From Miscanthus floridulus (taxonomy: Eukaryota; Streptophyta; Magnoliopsida; Poales; Poaceae), in assembly GCF_019320115.1 (NCBI RefSeq), contig NC_089593.1, positions 35,721,835 to 35,785,834 of the forward strand: a stretch of DNA of 64,000 bases, given 5' to 3'. The notes under the pieces are model-generated. The model saw nothing but the letters and a program-made list of their open reading frames with translations, was not told where the DNA came from and did not search any database. Numbering within the stretch: the first letter of the stretch is position 1; every line of letters starts with the position of its first letter. The position numbers were made by a program, and so were the translations under genes. This document shows positions 46,441 through 58,020 of this stretch, piece by piece.

Positions 46441-47925
46441 AACTACCTTAGTCGATTCATAACGTAGTTCACATTCTGATAATGCTAACATCCACTTGCC
46501 GATTCTACCACTTAATATCGGCATCGACAGCATATACTTGACTACGTCGTCTTTGCATATGACCGTACATTCGGCAGATAACAAATAATGTCTTAATTTG
46601 ACACAAGAAAAGTATAAACACAGACATAATTTTTCGATGGCCGAATACCTTGTCTCAGCATCCACTAATCTTCTGCTCAAATAATAAATAACACGTTCTT
46701 TCCCTTCAAATTCTTGAATAAGAGCTGAACCGATAACGGTATCATCAGTTAACAAATACAACCTGAAAGGTTTCCCATGTTGAGGTGGAACTAGCACTAG
46801 AGGATTTGTTAAATATTTCTTAATTTCATCTAGGGCTAACTGCTGCTCAGCTCCCCATACAAATTCCTGATCGGCTTTCAATTTAAGTAATGGACTGAAA
46901 GCCTTGATCTTACCCGACAGATTAGATATGAATCTTCTAATGAAATTAATCTTACCGATCAAAGATTGCAATTCAGTTTTATTGGCAGGAGCAACCACCT
47001 TGTTAATTGCATCAATAGACTTCCTACTGATTTCGATGCCCCGCTGATGCACCGTAAAACCCAAGAATTGACCTGCCGATACACCAAATGCACATTTATT
47101 AGGATTCATCTTCAATCCATGCTTCCTTATGCACTCCAGTATCTTTCATAGATTGGCTAGATGTTTTGTGATATCTCCAGACTTAATCACTACATCATCA
47201 ATGTAGATCTCCACTAATGTGCCGATGTATTCATGAAAAATAAAATTCATAGCTCTTTGATAAGTAGCGCCGGCATTTTTCAAACCAAACGTCATGACTA
47301 TCCACTCAAACAACCCTACATGACCTAGACATCTGAAAGCAGTCTTGGGAATATCTTCTTCAGCCATGAATATTTGATTGTAACCTGCATTACCATCCAT
47401 GAAGCTGATAATTTGATGTCCGGCTGCAGCATCAATCAACAAATCAGCAATCGGCATTGGATAACCATCCATCGGTGTGGCTTTGTTAAGATTCCTGAAA
47501 TCAATACAAACACGAAGTTTTCCATTTTTCTTATAAACAGGAACCACATTAGAGATCCACTCTGCATATCAACACTGCCGAATAAACTTTGCCTCAATTA
47601 ATTTAGTTATTTCGGCCTTAATGTCAGGAAGTATATTAGGGTTGCATCGGCGCGCTGGCTGCTGATGTGGCCGAAATCCAGATTTGATAGGTAACCGATG
47701 TTCAACTATCGATCGGTCTAATCCAGGCATCTCAGTATAATCCCAAGCAAAACAATCTTTATACTCTTTTAACAAATCAGTTATTTGCTGCTTACACTTG
47801 GAATCTAACTTAGCACTAATAAAAGTAGGTCTTGGCCTATCGCCATCACCAATATCTACTTCTACTAAATCATCTGCCGATGTGAACCCTTGACCTAATT
47901 TTCCATCATCGGCAAACCTATCCAT
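46441..47925 (-). pseudogene. Reverse transcriptase and first RNase H of Tat element
   Basis: The frame runs from 47925 with TGA stops at 47569 and 47146. RT blocks: EYKDCFAWDYTEMPGLD, KLRVCIDFRNLNKATP, FGLKNAGATYQRAMN and the catalytic YIDDVVIKS near 47200. The thumb/connection has FLGFTVHQRGIE and LIGKINFIRRFI. RNase H: LTDDTVIGSALIQE in place of the usual first Asp block, RYSAIEKLCLCL with the Glu, and TVICKDDVVKYML. Two stops and a degenerate RNase H site suggest an inactive product. Confidence 0.85.
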
Positions 47926-48589
47926 TAAAACTCTTCTTCAGAACCGACTGCTTGGATCGGTTGAATTTCATAATCAGCAACTCTAAGGAACTCTTTTTCC
48001 CAAACTTCTCCTGATATGCATTTAGTTCGCTCATAAGTATTTGATTCTGCCGATGCGATGATATAAGAAGAATCACCAGGGACAAACTCAATCTTATCCT
48101 CAATCCACTATACGAGGCATTGATGCATTGTAGAAGGAACACAACAATTAGCATGAATCCAATCCCTCCTAGAAGCAGATTATATGCACCCTTGCCATTA
48201 ATAACAAAGAACGTCGTCGGCAAGGTTTTGCTGCCGATGGTCAATTCAACGCATACTGCCCCTTTAGCCGGTGACACATTGTCTTCAAAATCCTTTAGCA
48301 TCATATCGGTTTTGGTCAAGTCTTGATCTCCCTTACCAAGTTTCTGATACATCACATAAGGCATAATATTAATCGCAGCCCCTCCGTCGATAAGTATCTT
48401 AGATACAGGCTGCCCATCAACTCTACCTTTCACAAACAAAGCCTTAAGATGCTGTCTCTCATCATCGGTAGGTTTCTCAAAAACAACCATCATTGGATCT
48501 AGTGTCAACTGAGCTACTTGATCAGAGAGAACAACTTCTTCCTCATTATCAGATAGTGCCAAAAACTCCATCGGCAACATGAATACCAT
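47926..48589 (-). pseudogene. pro: Protease region of Tat element with frameshift
   Basis: KILIDGGAAINIMPY (catalytic Asp at about 48390) and the AYNLLLG block near 48175. Just after LLLGG the frame is lost by a single-base change near 48168. The continuation, in the RT frame, still reads as pol linker. This separates gag-protease from RT. Confidence 0.75.
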
Positions 48590-51500
48590 ATTAACATCTA
48601 TCGATGGACCCTTATTTTTGTGTTTTACCTGCCACTACTGATGACCGGACCTCTCATTGGAAGAATTTTCCTCTCGGTATAAATCCTCCTGATGCTCATG
48701 TTGCATCCTCCTTTTCTGTGTCTTTGTCAGACCCTCCGGGCACCATCGAGGAAACTTGGTCTTCCAAACCGGCTGATAACAGGTCCCAGTTGATTCTACA
48801 CGGTGTATATTAGGGTCCCTGTAGAATATTTCTTCATCGGGAACTCTTGCGTTTGCCATCTCCTCAAGCTCCTCTTGATTCCTTGGAAAATATCCAGCGC
48901 ATTTACCAAGCCTTTCATGTACACTAAGTCTGCCTCCCAGCCGATCATGCATTGATACTCTGCCTCTGATCAGCTCATTGATAAATAAACCCTAATTGCC
49001 AGGTTGAAACCTCCTTTCTGACCGATTGACCCCATAATAACCATTGCACTCAGGGCAATTTTCAACAGTTGGCAATTTAATACCTTCTTCCCAGCAATGG
49101 ATGAAAAACGGGCACCTCCAATGATCTTTATGCCGATACCATTCTTCCTGACATCTCTCTTCTTGCTGTTGTCGATATCGGTCCTTATGCTGACGCCAAC
49201 CCTCCTGCTGCCTTCGATGGGTAATCACAATGCCAGGTCGAGGAGGGTTTTTGGAACTACTGCTTTCTCCCAGCAAACCCTTACTTTTTGCATCATCGGT
49301 AGTTATCCGATGTTGGGGATCCACTGATGCGTTTTTCTCAGCAGCCTCTGACGTCAATACCTTGGTCTTCCCTTTGGCCTCCAACATATTTGCTGGAAAA
49401 GGGTGTTGATCAATTTTCATCGGCTTCTGGGCCTTGGAAGTACCAAACTTAATTCTCCCAGATTCAATAGCTGATTGTAAATGTTGCCTGAACACCTTGC
49501 ACTCATTTGTACTATGTGAAGTTGCATTGTGCCATTTACAGTACAAGATCTTCTTCAACTCTTCTGCCGATGGGATGACATGATTAGGTGACAGCTTAAT
49601 TTGGCCCTCTTGAAGCAGAAGATCAAATATCTTGTCGGCCTTGGTGATATCAAAGGTAAACTTTTCTGGCTCTTTCTGACCAAAGGGACAAGATATCGGC
49701 TTTTTATTCTTAACCCACTCAGCTAAGCCGATAACTGGTTCTTCATCAGAATCAGAATCTCCTACTTCTTCAACAAATGATACTTTTTTACTCCAATTCT
49801 TTTTAGGTTCAAAAACCCTAGTATCTTGATCAGAGATCCTTTGCACAAGATGACTGAGGCTTTCAAACTTCTAAGAAGCATATCTGTCTTTAAGATGTGG
49901 CAATAACCCTTGGAAAGCCAGATCGGCAAGCTGCCGATCATCCAGCACCAGGCTGTAGCATTTATTTTTTACATCTTGTAGCCTTTGCACAAAGCTCTCT
50001 ACCGATTCATCATTATGCTGTCTCAATTTTACTAAATCGGTAAGCTTCTTTTCATGGATTCCAGCAAAGAAATACTTATGAAATTGTTTTTCTAGATCAA
50101 CCCAAGTAATAATAGAATTTGGTGGTAATGAAATGAACCATGTAAATGCCGATCCAGATAAAGATGATGAAAATAATCGAACTCTTAATTCATCTCTGCT
50201 AGCTACCTCTCCACATTGAATAATGAAGCGATTAACGTGTTCCATTGTTGATGTATCATCTTGCCCAGAGAATTTAGTGAAATCTGGTACCTTGTACCGA
50301 TTTGGGAGAGGAATTAAATCATATGTAGGAGGGTATGGAGTCCGATAAGAATAAGTATTGACCTTGGGCTTTATCCCAAACTGATCCTTCATAATTTCTG
50401 CTATCTTATCGGCCCAAAAAGCATCAGCCTCCTGCTGACGAACTGGCTGAATTTCTACAGGAGGTGCCTGCTGATATCCCTCCACATATCTTTGTGGCCC
50501 ATGATCTCCAGCAATCGGCATATTTGCCGTTACTTGTGGTCCATTAACCTGTTGGAAAGGATTCATCGGCTGAGCTACCGATGTTTGATTCTAGAAACCA
50601 GCTTGCACATGACCTTGTTGAATCCCTGCAACCTGCTGATTTTGCTGAACTATATGTTGAACAGGTAACTGTCCTAACCAACCATTATTAGAACTCATCG
50701 GTACAAAACTTACCGATGGCTGGTAATTTGCTGACATTGTTGGATAATTATAACCAGCTTGAGGCATGAACTGAACCCCAGTTTGACTCATAGCAGGGGC
50801 TTTCTGCTGCATCAGCAGTAAGCTTGCCGATGGACTTGAATTGGGTGTTTGAACCAAAGGCATCTGGAAACCTCCTGGAGTTGGTTGCACAGTAGTTGCT
50901 GTGGCATATTGAGGCACTTGAGCCATCGGCGAAACAGCCGATGGTATAGGAGCTTTTCCTACTGCATCAAACACTTGAGGTAACCCAAGATTGAAAGCTG
51001 ATGACTCCGGAGGCATACCATATCCCCACCAATTAGCAGGAATCTGGCTATTCTGAGACACAGGGCCTGACATAGCTGATGCCAATAGATCTGTATTAAG
51101 CCGAACTCGTCCTCCTGGTAGTACCGGATCTGATCGTATCGGTGTAGATTGAATATTAGGTAAGCCTGCCAATACTAGAGGAGAAGTAACTTCGGTACCC
51201 ACAACGGCCAAGGGAGCCAATGGAGTATTGACAGATGCCGGCTCTGGTTGGTGATAGGCAGGCCCAACATAATGCGGTGACGCTTGTCCTTCTTTGAGAG
51301 TTCGAACCACAGCATTATGAACAGTATTGGACAGCACATTGGAATGATTAATCAAAGCATGATTTACTGCAGAATTAACCATCTCTTGAAGTTTACTAGG
51401 ATTGGAGTCAAAGGTAACCTACCGAGGCAACAGCAAATCTTGCTTCTAGATGACTTGTCCACTCTTGTTCAGGCTAAACGATTTCAGACAAAGCTGCCTG

Positions 51501-51637
51501 TATTCTTCTATAGCCTTTTCCATAGCCTGCCTCTGCTCTTCCTTAAGATCTTCTTCTGATACCGCGATAATGTTCCCTAAATCGATCTCAGGATTGAACA
51601 TATTGATCGGATTGATTGGTCCCACCGGGCGTGCCAA
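48590..51637 (-). pseudogene. gag: gag of Tat element (five TAG stops)
   Basis: One frame from about 51637 (ARPVGPINPINMF, beginning inside the primer-site region) with TAG stops at 51446-51448, 51419-51421, 50591-50593, 49871-49873, 48992-48994 and 48635-48637. The N-terminal third is Pro/Gln/Val-rich and low in structure. The capsid-like gag domain lies at about 50350-49870 (MEHVNRFIIQCG, FTWFISLPPNSI, LEKQFHKYFF). A C/H-rich element YCKWHNATSHSTNEC lies near 49540, and WCPEGLTKTQKRRMQ near the C-terminus. The first two stops are in the N-terminal region and the rest are spread along the frame. Confidence 0.8.
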
Positions 51638-51639
51638 AA
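51620..51639 (-). other. Probable primer binding site of Tat element
   Basis: The minus strand reads TTTTGGCACGCCCGGTGGGA right after the LTR end (ATCAACACATC). I could not name the matching tRNA with certainty. Confidence 0.45.
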
Positions 51640-51642
51640 GAT

Positions 51643-52406
51643 GTGTTGATGCAAAAGTGGATCTGCAAACACAAAGGGCTAATACCCGAATCGATATCCA
51701 AAGCGTGCCAGTCGATTTGACCTATTAATCGACAAGGATGAAGATACGAGCACTTTGGTCCTGACAATAGTGATACACCCGGAAGTCACGGCTAAGAGGT
51801 ACTCACGTAGAACTCGAGAATCGCCAAAGGTCACACTGAAGCTATGCAACTCGCCGAATCAATGAGAACTCGTAAAAAGGAAAAATATGCAAATTGACGA
51901 AGTCGCCGAAAAGTAAGTAGATGCAAATAGGAGTAAAAATTGGTTTTGATATTGATTGATTCTTTATTACATTGCCCCTCAATCTATATTTATACCCTGA
52001 TCTAAAGAGACATAACCAAATATGACTAGGACACCAAGTCCATATCTTAGGAAACACATGACTCTTACATGAATCATACTCTAAATATAGAAAAGGAAAT
52101 CAACTCCTATCTATTTCCCTGTCCGCCTCAATTATGATGGAATTCTCACCGACCTCCTTTCCATTGGCATACTTCCTGTTTCATCGACAGTAGTTTTCAA
52201 GCCTTCTTTCATCGGCATCGACAATAACATCTCCAACCTTATCGGCAACGCCCGAGTCTAAATCAACCTTTCCATCGATCACCACCATTCATCGGCAATC
52301 ATCTTTACAAGCTGATTTTCATCGGCTGTCAGCGTATACAGTAACTTTCCTCCTGCCGATTAGCCCACTCTGATCATTTTGACACATGCAAAAAACGGTG
52401 TCAACA
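51643..52406 (-). repeat. 5' LTR of Tat element
   Basis: About 764 bp. The minus strand starts TGTTGACACCG at 52406 and ends near 51643. TATAAATATA on the minus strand at 51985-51994 is a credible TATA box. Many ATCGGC/GCCGAT words occur in this LTR and in the body of the element. Confidence 0.7.
51985..51994 (-). promoter_or_regulatory. TATA box of Tat LTR
   Basis: The plus strand reads TATATTTATA, hence minus TATAAATATA, about 410 bp from the LTR start. Confidence 0.5.
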
Positions 52407-52789
52407 GTTCCTTTTGATTATATCCAACTTGCATCCAATTTCCACAAAGCAATGCTCATAGGGTGGGAGTGGCTAGTATAAATTGTACTGATAAATTTTG
52501 GCACACAGGTTCTGCTGAGGAGTATAGCTCCGAGGAGTTTGACGGTTGAGGGGTTCGTTCCTATGCTCGAGTTTGGCGATCTTATCTTCAAGTTGTTCTG
52601 AATGAATGCTACTTTTGATTCCGCCAATGCGGCGATGTAATAAATTATGTAATTCTGCACTCTTTGTACTCTGATATTATTGTTGTATGGATGTGGTATT
52701 AGACTGGGAATTTGGGTAATATGATCTACAACGGTCTTATTACACATCGACTCTGTGGATTTCCCTTTCGTGGAAATCAGGTCGCTTCA
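52407..52789 (+). repeat. Right-hand remnant of a third Tekay LTR copy
   Basis: Matches the last 385 bp of the LTRs ending at 29531 and 40569, including TCGTACTGATAAATTTTGG-like and GCGGCGATGTAATAA words and the end GGTCGCTTCA. Its left part lies beyond the inserted Tat element. It is followed by AGAGA, the candidate target duplication. Confidence 0.8.
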
Positions 52790-53385
52790 AGAGAGGCCTC
52801 ATTAGTGAAAGCAAGAGTAGCAAAGTGTGCATCCACCCTTCTCATTAGGCTTGTCATGGTCAAATGAGAGTTCATGCTTGTTACTCTTGGTGATCACCAT
52901 CACCTAGACAGCTTGGTGGTGATTGGGAGTTTGGTGATCATCCGGCAGAGCTTGTGGATGACCCAACTCAAGTTGTGAGCGGTTGTGGATGATTTACCAT
53001 GACAGAGTGTCGAAGAATAAACCTATAGAGAGCACTTGATCCTTGCGCGGATCAAGGGGGAGCTACACCATTGCGTGGGTGCTCCAACGAGGACTTGTGG
53101 GGAGTGGCGACTCTCTGATACCTTGGCAAAACATCACCGCATTCCTCCTTCTCTCTTTACTTTAAGCGTTTACTTTAAGCAATTCAATTCTTGTCTTTGC
53201 ATTCATAGAATTGCCATGCTAGAGTAGGATTGGAACTTAGGTGGCAACACTTTTGTGTGGTAGAACATTAGAAATACATTCTAGGCACAAGGGGTGAAGT
53301 AGACTAAGTGTAGGGTTTAATTATTGCAAAGAATTTTAGAATTAGCCCAATTCAACCCCCCTCTTGGGCATCTTGATCCTTTTCA
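52790..53385 (+). repeat. 5' LTR fragment of Copia element
   Basis: Last 596 bp of the LTR, ending TTGATCCTTTTCA at 53385 directly before the primer site. The left part is displaced by the Tekay LTR insertion. Confidence 0.75.
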
Positions 53386-53387
53386 AT

Positions 53388-53400
53388 TGGTATCGGAGCC
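53388..53400 (+). other. tRNA-Met primer binding site of Copia element
   Basis: TGGTATCGGAGCC, a common variant in SIRE-type elements, two bases after the LTR end. Confidence 0.8.
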
Positions 53401-53438
53401 TCGTGCTCACGTATTTAGGCTTAACCGCCTAGAGATAG

Positions 53439-55813
53439 ATGTCTCACGGGGATGGTCATCCTCCTATCTTTGATGGAGATGCCGCATGAAGGTGTATTTA
53501 GAAGCTCTAGATGTTGGAATACGTAGTGCCGCCTCACAAGGATTCCCAAAACCTCGAGATCCCATGCACCTTCCAGGCGATGAAGTGAACTACGAAAAAT
53601 GGAATGCAAAGGCTAGAAACACCATCTTTAGAGACCTTTGCAAATATGTGTTTAATCAGGTGAGGAACTACAAGGATGCCCATGCACTATGGTCAGACAT
53701 TTGTGCGCTCCATGAGGGAACTAAGAGCGATGTGAGGAATGCTATCATCTTGTAATGAAAAAGCTTAATTCTTTTGAGATGCTTCCAAAAGAGAATGCTA
53801 ATGAAATGTACTCACGCTTGAATGTTCTTGTAGAGAAAGTCAATGGGCTTGGACTCACTCAAATGCAACAATCTGATGTTGTAAGAAAAATCTTGAGTGT
53901 CCTCCTCATTGACAAATATGGGCATATTGTGACCGTGCTTCATCAAGGTGATCTTTCCACCGTTATGCCAACACAAATCTCAGGAAAGATCAATGCTCAT
54001 GATATATACATGCACATCACACTACAAGATGGCTCATCCTCCACCAAGAAGAAAGACAAAGACTTAGCATTCAAGGATAGCCAAGAGAAGGGTAAAGCAA
54101 GAATTGAGTATGAGGGCTCAAGTGATGATGAAGTTGATGATGCAAGTCTTGCTCTTATGGTGAGAAAAACTGCCAAGATGCTAAAGAAGCTCAACAAGAA
54201 TGGCGTCAAGTTTGATGGCAAGAAAAAGAAGTTCTTCACTAGCTAAGAAGGAAGCCAATCTCTAAGATGGATCGCTACAATTGTGGAGAACTTGGTCATC
54301 TAGCTCATCAATGCACCAAGCCCAAGAAAGACAAGTATAAGAAAAAGTACAAGGGCAAGAAAGATGACTCAAGTGATGAAGATAATGATGAGAAGAAGAA
54401 AAACAAGCTATACAAGAAGAAGGATGGTAAGAAGGACTTCCACAAGAAGAAGAAAAATAGGAAGGCATACATCGTCGGTGATTGGCTCACGGACATTGAT
54501 TCATCTAGTTGCTCATTCGATGATGATAGTGACAACAAGAAGGTGGCCGCCATTATGATTGACTCTTCATCATCTTCACCGACACCACTGCCATCCTCCT
54601 CTACACATCTATGCCTTATGGCCAAGGGTGAATGAAAGGTATCAAATGATGATGATAGTAGTGGTGATGATCATGCTAACAATGATGATGATGATAGTGA
54701 TAGTGATAGTGATGATAATGAATTTGAATCACCTTCATGTGATGATCTTGTCAAATTGCTAAACCAATACACTAAGATCATTAGAAAGACTAGAGCTAAG
54801 AATGAAAAGCTAGAAGCTAAGAATGATTCTCTTTTAGCTAAATGTGATATAGCGGAAAAGGCTAGTGTTGAGCTTAGAGAAGTAATTGATTCTATGTCAT
54901 CCAAACTCAAAGAGCTCAAATCTTCTAAGAAAGAGCTTAAAGATAAACATGATAAACTTGAGGGGATGCATAAAGAGGTCATCACTAGCTACAAAATGCT
55001 AAAAGAAGAATATACAACTCTCAAGATCAATCATGATAATCTTGTTATCGCTCAAGAATTTTTATCTAATGAGCCACATGATGCTACTAACGATGTTGTT
55101 AAGATTGATATAGCTACATCATGTGATGATTTAATTGTTGAGAGCATTGAGCAAGGATCTAGTGGCAAAGGCAAGCAAGTGGTTGAAACTGACAACTATG
55201 ATGAGTATGTCAAGCTCAAGCATGATAATGAATAGCTCAAGAAAGATCTTGAAGAGCTCAAAACCACCAACACTATAGTGTTAGAAACTCTTGATCATGA
55301 TGGTGATTTGATTCTTGAGAATGAGAAGCTCAAAGAAGAGAATAAGAGACTTAAGGAAGAGAAAAATTATGAAGCACTCAAAGAAGAGAACAAGAAGCTC
55401 AAGTTAGAAAAAGAACATCTCAAGATTGGATTGAGTAAGTTCACAAGAGACAAACATCTTCAAAGTGAGTTACTAATGAACACCGTCATGAAGATGGATA
55501 GAAGTGGCATTGGGTACTTGGCAAACTAAGAGAAAAACGCTCAAGCTCAACAACAACAACACAAGTCAAAGCCAAAGCTAAAGATGTGTTTTGAGTGTGG
55601 ACAAGAAGGTCACTTTGCCCATAAGTGTGAAACTCCACCACCACAACCCTTGCCTAAGCATGCTAGACCCTTTGCTTTCAATGCTCATTACATGCTTAGA
55701 AAGGATTCTAGTGGTAAAATGAAAGTCATGTTCTTAGGACCTTCCAACAAGAATAGGCCTAAGAAAATTTGGGTTGCAAAGTCACTTGTTGAGAAAGTCA
55801 AGGGCCCTCAATA
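53439..55813 (+). pseudogene. gag: gag of SIRE-type element (broken, two zinc knuckles, coiled coil)
   Basis: The likely start is ATG 53439 (MSHGDGHPPIFDG), after which a deletion/frameshift near 53485 and another near 53755 split the frame. The UBN2-like gag core (YEKWNAKARNTIF, ALHEGTKSDVR, KLNSFEMLPKENANEMYSRL) is followed by knuckle 1 near 54273 (YNCGELGHLAHQC preceded by Arg where the first Cys is expected), a Lys/Asp/Ser-rich stretch, a coiled coil (about 54756-55500, many Leu/Lys/Glu heptads), and an intact knuckle 2, CFECGQEGHFAHKC, near 55587-55628. Stops include 54633, 55233 and 55527. Role: RNA packaging and particle assembly. Confidence 0.8.
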
Positions 55814-55849
55814 AGTTTGGGTCCCTAAAGCTTGATCTCTTGTGTGTAG

Positions 55850-56236
55850 GTGAACTACAAGATTGGTGGAAGTCATTGGGTAATTGATAGTGATTGCACA
55901 CAACATATGACTGGTGATCCTCGTATATTCACCTCACTAGATGAAGAAGTAGATGGACAAGAAAGAATCACATTTGGAGATAATTCAAAGGGCAAAGTTA
56001 AAGAATTAGGCAAAGTGGCAATATCAAATGATCATTCAATCTCAAATGTGCTATATGTTGCTTCATTGAGCTTCAACTTGCTATTCGTTGGTCAATTGTG
56101 TGATCTTGGCTTTCAATGCCTATTCACCGAGAAGGAAGTGGTTGTATCTAAGAAGGATGATGATCAAGTGATATTCAAGGAATTTAGATATAACAACCTA
56201 TATCTAGTGGATTCACCTAAGAATATGCTAATTTGA
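55850..56236 (+). pseudogene. pro: Copia protease domain
   Basis: HWVIDSDCTQHMTG is the active-site block (about 55877-55918). The family triad DSG reads DSD here, a change expected to kill activity. Downstream ISNVLYVASLSFNLLFVGQL is the usual C-terminal block. A frameshift separates it from integrase. Confidence 0.8.
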
Positions 56237-57144
56237 AGACATGCCTATTCACCAAAACAACACTTGGGTGGCTATGGTATAGAAGACTTGCTCATGTTGG
56301 GATGAGCTCACTCAAGAAGCTAATGAAGAATGATTTGGTAAGAGGGTTGAAGGATGTGAAGTTTCAGAAGGACAAGCTTTGTAGTGCATGTTAAGTCGGT
56401 AAACAAGTTGCAAACACTCATCCTACAAAAGCTTTTATGTCAACAACAAGAGTGCTAGAGCTCCTTCACATGGACTTATTTAGACCAACAACTTACAAGA
56501 GTTTAGGAGGAAATCTTTAATATCTTGTGATTGTTGATGACTACTCTAGATACATATGGGTATTCTTCCTTCATGACAAATCTGAAGTGGCATCATGTTT
56601 TAAGAAGTTTACCAAGAGAGCACAAAATGAGTTTGAGGTGAAGCTCAAAAAGATTAGAAGTGATAATGGGAAAGAATTTGACAACACAAACATTAAAGCC
56701 TATTGTGATGAAGTTGGGATCAAGCATGAGGTCTCCGCAACATATACTCCTCAACAAAATGGTGTAGTTAAGAGAAAGAATCAGACATTAATCACACTAG
56801 CAAGGACAATGCTTGATGAGTACAACACACCTAAAGCTCTATGGGCAGAAGCTATCAACATCGCATGTTATGCATCCAACCGCTTATTCCTTCAAAAGTT
56901 TCTTGGCAAGACACCTTATGAGTTGCTCAATAGGAAGAAGCCGGACATCTCCTTTAGGGTGTTTGGTTGTAAATGCTATATCTATAAGAAGCGACAACAC
57001 CTAGGGAAGTTTCAAAGATATTGTCATATTGGTTTTCTTGTTGGTTACTCATCAAAGTCCAAAGCATATAGAGTATTTAATCATGCCATCGGCTTGGTTG
57101 AAGAAACATATGATGTGGAATTTGATGAATCTAACGGCTCCTAA
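56237..57144 (+). pseudogene. int: Copia integrase
   Basis: The pre-integrase zinc region (about 56270-56420) holds a His-rich block HVGMSSLKKL and a CSAC-like pair interrupted by TAA. In the core, VDDYSRYIWVF carries the first Asp and IRSDNGKEF the second. In the PQQNGVVKRKN block the third catalytic residue, normally Glu, is Lys (about 56770). A C-terminal GFLVGYSSKSKAYRVFN block follows. TAA at about 56518 precedes the core. Likely catalytically dead. Confidence 0.85.
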
Positions 57145-58020
57145 AGAGCACATGAGAATCTTGATGATGTAGGTGATGAACCATTGAGAGAGGCCACGAA
57201 GAATATTCCGATTGGAGACATCAAGCCACAAGAAGATGAAGATGATGTACAAGTGATTAATCCACCTTTTTCATCAAATGTGCCATAAGATGGTGATAAA
57301 GATGAGAGAGTTGAAAATGAAGATACTCATATCTCCTATGATCAAATGGTGGCACAAGCACAAGATGTTGATGCTCCACAACCTCCCCCTCAAGTGGTTG
57401 ATAGAAGAAACTCACCTCTACTACAAGCTCATCCATAAGATCTCATCATAGGGAGTCCATCAAAGGGTGTAATGACTTGATCTCAAAAACTTGCTTCATT
57501 TATTGAACATCACTCTTTTGTCTCTTGCTTTGAGTCTACCATGGTAGAAGAAGCTCTTCAAGATCCAGATTAGATAAATGTCATACATGAAGAGTTGAAC
57601 AACTTTGCCCGTAATGAAGTTTGGACTCTTGAAGAGCGACCATAAGGTGCAAGAGTCATTGGAACAAAGTGGGTGTTCCACAACAAGCAAGGTGATCAAG
57701 GCGTTGTTGTGAGGAACATGGCAAGACTAGTTCAAAGGGGTTCTCTCAAGTTGAAGGGTTAGATTTTGGAGAGACCTTTGCACTGGTTGCAAGACTAGAA
57801 GCCATTCATATCCTCCTTGCATATGCATCACATCATAAAAGGAAACTATACCAAATGGATGTGAAAAGTACATTTTTAAATGGCTTTATAAATGAACTAG
57901 TCTATGTTGATCAACCTCCCGAGTTTGAAGACCCTAGATATCCTAATCATGTTTATAGGTTGTCCAAGACACTATATAGGCTTAAGCAAGCCCTAAGAGC
58001 TTGGTATGAGCGTCTTCAGG
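57145..58020 (+). pseudogene. Linker and truncated Copia reverse transcriptase
   Basis: After an acidic linker with stops, RT starts near 57560 with the EELNNFARNEVWTL and GTKWVFHNK blocks. A frameshift near 57700 and another near 57790 follow, then YQMDVKSTFLNGFINELVYV and YRLKQALRAWYERL. It ends at about 58020, before the YVDD catalytic block, where tandem-repeat sequence takes over. RNase H is absent. Confidence 0.8.

Larger units (their letters stand above)
46231..52406 (-). mobile_element. Tat-lineage Ty3/gypsy element (minus strand, 3' part missing in gap)
   Basis: 5' LTR at 51643-52406, then gag, protease, RT, RNase H and the start of a second, archaeal-type RNase H, all on the minus strand. 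The double RNase H and the gag wording (CPEGLTKTQKRRMQ) mark the Tat lineage. Integrase and 3' LTR lie in the gap. The element interrupts a copy of the Tekay LTR. The expected target duplication GTTCC is seen at 52407-52411 only. Confidence 0.8.
52790..58020 (+). mobile_element. SIRE-type Copia retrotransposon, truncated at both ends
   Basis: Order: 5' LTR end, primer site, a long gag with two zinc knuckles and a coiled coil, protease, integrase, then the start of RT. Integrase before RT defines Copia, and the long gag and primer-site wording point to SIRE/Maximus. The element stops abruptly inside RT at about 58020, where the tandem array begins. No 3' LTR is in the window. Confidence 0.85.

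Noticed and set aside
46231..48589. Possible endogenous pararetrovirus, because of the RT/RNase H without visible integrase
   Set aside because: It has an LTR, a Tat-type gag and a second archaeal-type RNase H. The missing integrase is explained by the N gap. No movement-protein or coat-protein motif is present.
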